Below are positions 58,519-64,000 of a stretch of 64,000 nucleotides of DNA, piece after piece. The notes below the pieces were generated by a model. That model saw only the letters and a list, made by a program, of their open reading frames with translations. It did no database searches and was not told where the DNA came from. A program made the translations under genes and the position numbers. Source of the stretch: Streptomyces sp. SID12501. Lineage in GTDB: Bacteria; Actinomycetota; Actinomycetes; Streptomycetales; Streptomycetaceae. The stretch spans positions 186,001 to 250,000 of the forward strand of contig NZ_JAAGLU010000004.1 in assembly GCF_010550245.1 (NCBI RefSeq). Reading direction: 5' to 3'. The number at the start of each line of letters is the position of its first letter. The stretch's first letter is position 1.

Positions 58519-59225
58519 AGACCGCAGTTGTCACCGGAGGCAGCTCCGGAATCGGGCTGGCCGTCGCCGAGCGGCTGACGGCCGACGGCTATCACGTCGC
58601 GACCCTCGACCTGAACTCCTGCGACTCGGCCCCGGCGCTGTCACAGATCGCCGACGTCACCGACCGGGCCCAGGTGGACAAGGCGCTGGCCGCCGTCCGG
58701 GAGCGGCTCGGGCCATGCACCATCCTGGTCAACGCGGCCGGGGTGGCGGGCTACAAGCGCTTCCAGGATCTGACGTTCGCCGCCTGGCAGCGGGTCGTCG
58801 ACATCAACCTCAACAGCGTCTTCCACTGCGTCCAGGCCGTACTGCCCGACATGCTGGAGGCGGGCTGGGGGCGCATCGTCAACATCTCCTCCTCCAGCGC
58901 GCAGTCCGGGCAGCAGTTCATGACGCACTACGTCGCCGCCAAGTCGGCGGTCAACGGCCTGACCAAGTCACTCGCGCTCGAACTGGGCCCGGCAGGCATC
59001 ACCGTCAACGCGGTGCCGCCCGGCTTCATCGACACGCCCATGCTGCGCAAGGCGGAGTCGCGCGAGCTGCTCGGCGGGACGGTCGAGGAACACATCCAGC
59101 GCACTCCCGTACGGCGGGTCGGGCGCCCCGAGGACATCGCCGCGGCCTGCGCGTTTCTCGTCTCCGAGGAGGCCGGGTACATCACCGGGCAGATCCTGGG
59201 CGTGAACGGCGGACGCAACACATGA
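58515..59225 (+). CDS. Short-chain dehydrogenase
   Basis: The 236-residue SDR has VTGGSSGIGLA, NAAGVAGYKRF, NISSSSAQSGQQ, catalytic YVAAK and ITGQILGVNGG. It resembles FabG-like and hydroxyacyl-CoA reducing SDRs. It overlaps the leader peptide and the CMD-like gene by four bases each. Confidence 0.85.
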   Translation: MKTAVVTGGSSGIGLAVAERLTADGYHVATLDLNSCDSAPALSQIADVTDRAQVDKALAAVRERLGPCTILVNAAGVAGYKRFQDLTFAAWQRVVDINLNSVFHCVQAVLPDMLEAGWGRIVNISSSSAQSGQQFMTHYVAAKSAVNGLTKSLALELGPAGITVNAVPPGFIDTPMLRKAESRELLGGTVEEHIQRTPVRRVGRPEDIAAACAFLVSEEAGYITGQILGVNGGRNT

Positions 59226-59755
59226 ACCGCACGCGCCGCATCGCACCCCTCCCGCACGCCGAGTACCTGAAGGCGCTGGGCTCCTCGGCCCCCGACCCGC
59301 AGAAACCGCCCTCGAACGCGCTCGGACTGCTCGCCCGGCACCCCGAACTGGCCAAGGCGTTCCTCGCGTTCAACAAGTACCTGCTCGTCGACTCAACGCT
59401 GTCGAAGCACACCCGTGAGCTGGTCATCCTGCGAGTGGCCTGGCGGCGGGAGTGCCGGTACGAGTGGGCGCAGCACCTCCTGATCGCCCGGCGCGCCGGG
59501 ATCACCGACGAGGAGATCGACCTGGTCCGGACCGGCGCCCCGACGCCCCTCAACCGGGCGGTGGACGAACTGGAGACGGACTCGCGGCTGTCCGACGCGA
59601 CCTACCAGATGCTCGGTGCGGACCTGGACGACCAGCAGCTCCTGGATCTGGTGTTCACGGTCGGCACGTACGGCGCGCTGGCCACGGCCTTCAACACCTT
59701 CGAGGTGGAGCTGGATCCAGGAATCCTTGACGAGAACTTCAATAGCCAGACATGA
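59222..59755 (+). CDS. Carboxymuconolactone decarboxylase-like protein
   Basis: The 177-residue helical protein belongs to the CMD/AhpD-like superfamily: FNKYLLVDSTLSKHTRELVI, RRECRYEWAQHLLIARRAGI, DEEIDLVRTG and GTYGALATAFNTF. The single Cys near the conserved His fits members of unknown or decarboxylase/antioxidant function. Its TGA stop is the first three bases of the operator at 59753. Confidence 0.78.
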   Translation: MNRTRRIAPLPHAEYLKALGSSAPDPQKPPSNALGLLARHPELAKAFLAFNKYLLVDSTLSKHTRELVILRVAWRRECRYEWAQHLLIARRAGITDEEIDLVRTGAPTPLNRAVDELETDSRLSDATYQMLGADLDDQQLLDLVFTVGTYGALATAFNTFEVELDPGILDENFNSQT

Positions 59756-59769
59756 GAATGCTATTCTCA
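59753..59769. promoter_or_regulatory. Perfect 17-bp palindromic operator before the Rieske gene
   Basis: TGAGAATGCTATTCTCA is identical to the site at 31127. It includes the stop codon of the CMD-like gene and is 20 bases before the Rieske ATG at 59790, giving the Rieske genes an independent regulated promoter. Confidence 0.75.
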
Positions 59770-59789
59770 CACTAGAGAAGGGAGTGCTC

Positions 59790-61055
59790 ATGCCACACTT
59801 CGCCAAGCCGTCTGCCGGCAGCTGGACCGAGCAGTACCCCGAGTTGGGTACGAGTCCCGTGAACTACGAGGACTCGATCGACCCCGCGTACTACGAGGCC
59901 GAGCGGGAGGCCGTCTTCAAGCGGACCTGGCTGAACGTCGGGCGCGTGGAGCAGGTGCCGAAGACCGGCAGCTACTTCACGAAGGAGCTCGCGGTCGCGG
60001 ACACCTCGCTGATCATCGTGCGGGGCAGGGACAAGGAGATCCGCGCCTTCCACAACATCTGCCGGCACCGCGGCAACAAGCTGGTGTGGAACGACTTCCC
60101 GGGCGAGGAGGTCAAGGGCACCTGCCGTCAGTTCACCTGCAAGTACCACGCCTGGCGCTACAGCCTCGACGGCGATCTGACCTTCGTCCAGCAGGAGCAG
60201 GAGTTCTTCGACCTGGACAAGTCCGACTACGGACTCAAGAACGTCCGCTGCGAGGTCTGGGAAGGGTTCGTCTTCGTCAACCTGGACCCGAACGCCCAGC
60301 CGCTCAAGGAGTACCTCGGCGAGTTCGCCAAGGGCCTGGAAGGCTATCCCTTCCACGAGATGACCGAGGTCTTCACGTACAAGGCGGAGATCGGCAGCAA
60401 CTGGAAGCTGTTCATCGACGCGTTCGCGGAGTTCTACCACGCCCCCGTCCTGCACATGAAGCAGGCCGTCAAGGACGAGGCCGACAAGCTCCTCAGCGTC
60501 GGGTACGAAGCGCTGCACTACGAGATCCACAGCCCGCACTCGATGATCTCGTCCTGGGGAGGCATGTCCCCGCCCAAGGACCTGAGCATCGTCAAGCCCA
60601 TCGAACGCGTCCTGCGCAGCGGCCTGTTCGGCCCCTGGGAGGCGCCCGACATCGAAGGGCTCGACCCCCTTCCTCCAGGTCTCAACCCGGGCGGGCACCG
60701 GGCGTGGGGCAACGATTCCTTCGAGTTCTTCCCCAACATGACGCTGCTGATCTGGAAGCCCGGCTGGTATCTGACGTACCACTACTGGCCGACGGCGGTG
60801 GACAGGCACATCTTCGAGGCCAACCTGTACTTCGTGCCCGCCAAGACGGCCCGGGAGCGGCTGAAGCAGGAGCTCGCGGCGGTCACGTTCAAGGAGTACG
60901 CCCTCCAGGACGGCAACACCCTGGAGGCCACGCAGACCATGCTCAAGAGCCGGGTCGTGACCGACTTCCCGCTCTGCGACCAGGAGTTGCTGCTCCGCCA
61001 TCTGCACAAGACGGTCGCCGACCACGTCAAGGAGCACACCGATGCTGCCCAGTGA
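59790..61055 (+). CDS. Rieske non-heme iron oxygenase, alpha subunit
   Basis: The 421-residue oxygenase has a Rieske 2Fe-2S domain (NICRHRGNKLV, then CKYHAWRYSLDG) and a catalytic domain with the mononuclear iron site in DAFAEFYHAPVLH. It hydroxylates or demethylates a ring substrate. GAAGGGAG precedes ATG 59790. No beta subunit or reductase is adjacent; the KshB-like reductase at 42403 is the likely electron donor. Confidence 0.9.
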   Translation: MPHFAKPSAGSWTEQYPELGTSPVNYEDSIDPAYYEAEREAVFKRTWLNVGRVEQVPKTGSYFTKELAVADTSLIIVRGRDKEIRAFHNICRHRGNKLVWNDFPGEEVKGTCRQFTCKYHAWRYSLDGDLTFVQQEQEFFDLDKSDYGLKNVRCEVWEGFVFVNLDPNAQPLKEYLGEFAKGLEGYPFHEMTEVFTYKAEIGSNWKLFIDAFAEFYHAPVLHMKQAVKDEADKLLSVGYEALHYEIHSPHSMISSWGGMSPPKDLSIVKPIERVLRSGLFGPWEAPDIEGLDPLPPGLNPGGHRAWGNDSFEFFPNMTLLIWKPGWYLTYHYWPTAVDRHIFEANLYFVPAKTARERLKQELAAVTFKEYALQDGNTLEATQTMLKSRVVTDFPLCDQELLLRHLHKTVADHVKEHTDAAQ

Positions 61056-61362
61056 GTTCGCGACGCTCGAACCGTTCGCCCCGTGGGTCCTGGAGACCGA
61101 ACGGGAGCGCTACAGCAAGCGGCTGGCCAGTTCCATGGAGGAGATGCAGGCCTTCTACGACGAGGCGTTCCCGCTCCTTGAACAGGCCTCCGACCACCTC
61201 GACAAGTTCCCCCTCGACGAACTGCCGGAGCTGGAGCGCAACTTGCTCCTGCTGATGTTCTCCCTGGTGAACGTCTCGTTCCCGGTCGAGGTGTGGAAGC
61301 AGGCCCGGGTGCCGGACAGCGGGGCCGCCTACATGGACCTCGTCGTCGAACCCAGGGTCTGA
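61042..61362 (+). CDS. Small protein linked to the Rieske oxygenase, unknown function
   Basis: The 106-residue protein is mostly alpha-helical and acidic (ERERYSKRLASSMEEMQAFY, LERNLLLLMFSLVNVSFPVE, VWKQARVPDSG). It overlaps the Rieske gene by 14 bases, so the two are translationally coupled. It could be a chaperone-like or small regulatory subunit of the oxygenase. I do not recognise the family. Confidence 0.68.
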   Translation: MLPSEFATLEPFAPWVLETERERYSKRLASSMEEMQAFYDEAFPLLEQASDHLDKFPLDELPELERNLLLLMFSLVNVSFPVEVWKQARVPDSGAAYMDLVVEPRV

Positions 61363-61368
61363 CCGCCC

Positions 61369-62580
61369 GTGGTCACGCTCAAGGCGGCGCGTGTACTGCA
61401 CGTCGAGACCGGGGAGTTCGAGGAACCCGGCCTCGTCCATGTCGACGGCGACCGCATCGCGCGGACCGGCGACGGGGGTGACGTCCTGGACCTCGGGGAC
61501 GTCACCCTGCTGCCCGGCCTGATGGACATGGAGGTCAACCTCCTGATGGGCGGCCGGGGGGAGACCCCGGTCCTGTCCATGGTCCAGGACGATCCGCCGC
61601 TTCGCATGCTGCGGGCCGTGGGCAACGCCCGGCATACCCTCCGGTCCGGCTTCACCACGGTCAGAAACCTCGGGCTGTTCGTGAAGACCGGCGGCTACCT
61701 GCTGGACGTCGCCCTCGCCAAGGCCGTCGACGCCGGCTGGATCGAGGGGCCCCGGATCATCCCCGCGGGGCACGCCATCACCCCGACCGGCGGTCATCTG
61801 GACCCGAGCGTGTTCGGCGCGCTGGCCCCCGGCATCATGCCGCTCTCCGTGGAGGAGGGCGTCGCCAACGGGGTCGACGAGGTGCGCAAGGCCGTGCGGT
61901 ACCAGATCAAGCACGGGGCACGGCTCATCAAGGTCTGCGCGTCCGGGGGTGTCATGTCCCACACGGGCACCCCCGGCGCGCAGCACTACTCCGACGCGGA
62001 GTTGCGGGCCATCGTCGACGAGGCCCACCGGCGCGGGCTGAAGGTGGCCGCGCACACCCATGGGGCCGACGCGGTGCGTTCGGCGGTCGAGGCGGGCATC
62101 GACTGCATCGAGCACGGCTTCCTGCTGGACGACGAGACCATCGCGCTGATGGCGGAGCGCGGCACCTTCCTCGTCCCGACCACCGCGCTGATCGACGGCA
62201 TGGATGTGTCCCGGGCCGCGCCCGAACTGCGCGCCAAGGCCGCCGAGGTGTTCCCGCACGCCCGGTCCGTCGTCGCCAGGGCCGCCAAGGCGGGCGTCCG
62301 TATCGCCGTGGGCACGGACGCGCCGGCCATCCCGCACGGGCGGGGCGCCCAGGAGATGGTCGCGCTCGTCGAGCGGGGCATGGAGCCGATGGAGGTGCTG
62401 CGGGCGGCGACGGTCAACGCGGCCGAGCTGATCGACGCGGACGACCGCGGACGCGTCGCGGAGGGCCTGCTCGCGGACCTGATCGCCGTACCGGGCAACC
62501 CACTTGAGGACATGTCGGTACTGGCCGACGTGCGGTTCGTGATGAAGGGGGGCAAGATCTTCCGCAACGAGCAGTCATGA
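61369..62580 (+). CDS. Amidohydrolase with altered metal-ligand motif
   Basis: The 403-residue protein resembles imidazolonepropionase/prolidase-type amidohydrolases: LLPGLMDMEVNLLMGG, RLIKVCASGGVMSHTGTPG, AAHTHGADAVRSAVEAGID, IEHGF and GTDAPAIPHGRG. The usual HxH after the first strand reads ExN (Glu55, Asn57). The bridging Lys, the two later His and the catalytic Asp are kept, so one metal may remain. It is the last gene of the Rieske unit and starts at GTG 61369, six bases after the small protein. Confidence 0.76.
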   Translation: MVTLKAARVLHVETGEFEEPGLVHVDGDRIARTGDGGDVLDLGDVTLLPGLMDMEVNLLMGGRGETPVLSMVQDDPPLRMLRAVGNARHTLRSGFTTVRNLGLFVKTGGYLLDVALAKAVDAGWIEGPRIIPAGHAITPTGGHLDPSVFGALAPGIMPLSVEEGVANGVDEVRKAVRYQIKHGARLIKVCASGGVMSHTGTPGAQHYSDAELRAIVDEAHRRGLKVAAHTHGADAVRSAVEAGIDCIEHGFLLDDETIALMAERGTFLVPTTALIDGMDVSRAAPELRAKAAEVFPHARSVVARAAKAGVRIAVGTDAPAIPHGRGAQEMVALVERGMEPMEVLRAATVNAAELIDADDRGRVAEGLLADLIAVPGNPLEDMSVLADVRFVMKGGKIFRNEQS

Positions 62581-62597
62581 CGCGAGCCGTACGAACA

Positions 62598-62638
62598 GGG
62601 CCGCTCGGCGGGGTACGCCCACCCCCGCCGAGCGGCCC
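62598..62638. terminator. Perfect 16-bp hairpin between convergent genes
   Basis: GGGCCGCTCGGCGGGG (62598-62613) pairs perfectly with CCCCGCCGAGCGGCCC (62623-62638) around a nine-base loop. It lies between the ends of the rightward amidohydrolase and the leftward ECH and should terminate both. Confidence 0.75.
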
Positions 62639-62670
62639 GTTCGGCGTCCGCCACCACAACTCCCGTCCGG

Positions 62671-63462
62671 CTACTGGCCCTTGATGTGTTCCTTCATGCC
62701 CTCCAGCCGGGTCAGCACCGGATACCCGCTCACGCTCAGCGCGTTCCCGTGCCCCGTCTCGTGGATGTCGAACACCGACTGGACGGCCGCGTAGAAACCC
62801 TGGACGTCGAGGGTCTGGTTGACGGCCCGCTTGGCCTGGCGCAGCCCGAAGGGCGGCATCTGGGCGATACGGTCGGCCAGGTCCATGGTGGCCGCGTCGA
62901 GTTCGTCTAGCGGGACGACCTGGTTGACCATGCCGACCCTCTCCGCCTCGGCCGCCGTGACGGCCCGCCCGGTGAAGAGGATCTCCTTGGCCTTGCGCGC
63001 GCCCAACTCCCAGGTGTGACCGTGGTATTCGACGCCCCCGATGCCCATGTGGACGACGGGGTCGGAGAATTCGGCGTTCTCGGCGGCCACGATGAGATCG
63101 CAGGGCCAGCAGAGCATGAGCCCGCCCGCGATGCACTTGCCCTGCACGGCGGCGATCGACGGCTTGGGTATGTTGCGCCAGCGCAGCGTGTACTCCAGGT
63201 ACCGGCGGGTCTCCGCATTGTAGATCCACTCCAGGGTGATCTCCTTCGGGCCCGGCCAGCGGTCCTTCAGGTCGTGCCCGGCGGAGAAGTGCCGCCCGTT
63301 GCCGCGCAGCACGATGACGCGTACGTTTTCGTCGGCCGCCGCCCGGCTCCACGCGGCGTCCAGATCGTCGAGGAGCGACATCGTCTGGGCGTTGGCGACC
63401 TCGGGCCGGTTGAGCGTGATGACCGCGACCCGGTCCTTGACCTCGTACAGAATCTGGTCCAT
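62671..63462 (-). CDS. Enoyl-CoA hydratase/isomerase-family protein
   Basis: The 263-residue crotonase has NRPEVANAQT, GRHFSAGHDLKDRW and CIAGGLMLCWPCDL. The first catalytic Glu position is Met, and the second lies in FSDPVVHMGIGGVEYHGH with no Glu. The SDPVVHMGI..VEY block is familiar from an actinobacterial subgroup in lipid and steroid clusters. It may isomerise or hydrolyse rather than hydrate. It lies 27 bases after the partial ACAD gene. Confidence 0.8.
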   Translation of the reverse strand: MDQILYEVKDRVAVITLNRPEVANAQTMSLLDDLDAAWSRAAADENVRVIVLRGNGRHFSAGHDLKDRWPGPKEITLEWIYNAETRRYLEYTLRWRNIPKPSIAAVQGKCIAGGLMLCWPCDLIVAAENAEFSDPVVHMGIGGVEYHGHTWELGARKAKEILFTGRAVTAAEAERVGMVNQVVPLDELDAATMDLADRIAQMPPFGLRQAKRAVNQTLDVQGFYAAVQSVFDIHETGHGNALSVSGYPVLTRLEGMKEHIKGQ

Positions 63463-63489
63463 GCGCGTGCTCCTTGTCGGTCCCGGCGG

Positions 63490-64000
63490 CTATCTGGGCA
63501 GGCCGAGGATGCGCTCGGCGATGATGTTGCGCTGGATCTCGGAGGTGCCGCCGGCGATGGTCCCGCCGAAGCTGCGCGCGTACCGTTCGAACCAGCTGGA
63601 GGAGAACACCTCCATGTTCATGTGGAAGTGCGGGGCCGTGGAGACGGGGTGGCGCAGGGCGTCGGTGCCGTGCGCCTCCAGGGCGCGCAGAGTGGCGTTC
63701 TGCACGGCCTCCGAGCCGAACAGCTTGAGTACGGACACCTCGGCCGGATTACGGTCGGTGCCGAGCTGGCGGTAGCCGAGCAGCTTCAGCGCCTGGAAGT
63801 CCATGAGGAGGGTGGCGTACCACTCCTCGTCGCTCGGCGCGTCCCGGATCAGATCCTCCAGTCGCTCGGCGTAACTCAGCCAGAGCAGGGTCCGTTCATG
63901 CCCGAGCGAGCCGTTCGCCACCTTCCAGCCCTGGTTCAGCGGCCCGATCAGGTTCTCTTTTGGCACCCGGACGTCGGTGAAGAACACCTCGTTGAAGTCG
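63490..64000 (-). CDS. Acyl-CoA dehydrogenase, C-terminal part (cut by the window edge)
   Basis: About 170 C-terminal residues are visible. They start in the middle domain (FFTDVRVPKENLIG) and end with SFGGTIAGGTSEIQRNIIAE. The ending AGGTSEIQ is typical of alpha-type FadE subunits. Its 5' part and start lie outside the window. A partner subunit, if any, would be beyond the edge. Confidence 0.85.
   Translation of the reverse strand, partial: DFNEVFFTDVRVPKENLIGPLNQGWKVANGSLGHERTLLWLSYAERLEDLIRDAPSDEEWYATLLMDFQALKLLGYRQLGTDRNPAEVSVLKLFGSEAVQNATLRALEAHGTDALRHPVSTAPHFHMNMEVFSSSWFERYARSFGGTIAGGTSEIQRNIIAERILGLPR

Noticed and set aside
5237..64000. Complete steroid (cholesterol) degradation cluster
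   Set aside because: Ring-degradation genes such as kstD, kshA in context and hsaA-D, and an mce transporter, are not seen; only side-chain-type enzymes are shared.

Overview
The window is high-GC actinobacterial DNA and most resembles Streptomyces. Genes are densely packed, GTG/TTG starts and 1-8 nt start/stop overlaps are common, an F420-type luciferase-like enzyme and secreted PI-PLC-like protein are present, and a GC-rich intergenic element typical of Streptomyces lies near 19.7 kb. No rRNA, tRNA, CRISPR array, insertion sequence or phage gene was seen. All functions are inferred from protein motifs; no database search was run.

The first 5 kb is ordinary chromosomal content: a PAP2 phosphatase, a dienelactone hydrolase remnant, a secreted protein, an aldo/keto reductase and a secreted PI-PLC-like protein. 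From about 5.2 kb to the right edge the window is almost entirely a catabolic island for CoA thioesters. It has eleven or so transcription units on both strands. They encode six acyl-CoA dehydrogenase polypeptides (including two alpha/beta pairs of the steroid-catabolism type) plus one cut by the edge, four acyl-CoA synthetases, four family III CoA-transferases, six enoyl-CoA hydratase/isomerases, seven intact short-chain dehydrogenases (including HSD-like ones), a thiolase, a DUF35-thiolase (Ltp2-like aldolase) fusion, a B12-dependent acyl-CoA mutase, a TesB thioesterase, two P450-ferredoxin pairs, a Rieske oxygenase with a KshB-like reductase encoded elsewhere, three amidohydrolases, and a branched-chain-type ABC importer whose permease is a LivH-LivM fusion and whose likely binding protein lies 29 kb away.

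The layout is: 5.2-16.3 kb (+) ACAD, GntR regulator, then ECH-ACAD beta-ACAD alpha-ligase-CoA transferase-isomerase-ACAD-SDR; 16.3-18.6 kb (-) amidohydrolase and a permuted CoA transferase; 18.7-19.6 kb (+) ECH; 19.7-24.7 kb (-) ABC transporter, two small proteins and ECH; 24.8-28.5 kb (+) FMN protein, SnoaL-like, ACAD pair, thioesterase; 28.5-31.1 kb (-) thiolase and ligase; 31.2-32.7 kb (+) two SDRs; 32.8-42.3 kb (-) a nine-gene operon around the mutase; 42.4-45.1 kb (+) KshB-like reductase, ECH-like protein and a hydrolase-like protein lacking its catalytic serine; 45.0-45.6 kb (-) TetR; 45.8-58.2 kb (-) P450/ferredoxin units, Ltp2-like aldolase, binding protein, CoA transferase, ALDH and SDR; 58.4-62.6 kb (+) leader peptide, SDR, CMD-like protein, Rieske oxygenase and amidohydrolase; 62.7-64 kb (-) ECH and a partial ACAD.

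The best evidence that these units form one system is a 17-bp palindrome, TGAGAATnnnATTCTCA, found with variants at ten promoter-proximal positions (plus one weak site). It overlaps or lies just upstream of most transcription-unit starts. The TetR protein at 45.0-45.6 kb is the obvious candidate ligand-responsive repressor. A second candidate motif, GGTCTGACC (FadR-operator-like), flanks the GntR gene. The natural substrate is unknown. The parts suggest an alicyclic or isoprenoid/steroid-like carboxylic acid taken up by the ABC importer, activated to CoA, hydroxylated by P450 and Rieske enzymes, and shortened by beta-oxidation, retro-aldol cleavage and carbon-skeleton rearrangement. Classical steroid-ring genes (kstD, hsaA-D) are not visible here. 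Three genes in the first 14.4 kb keep both termini but have lost their middles.
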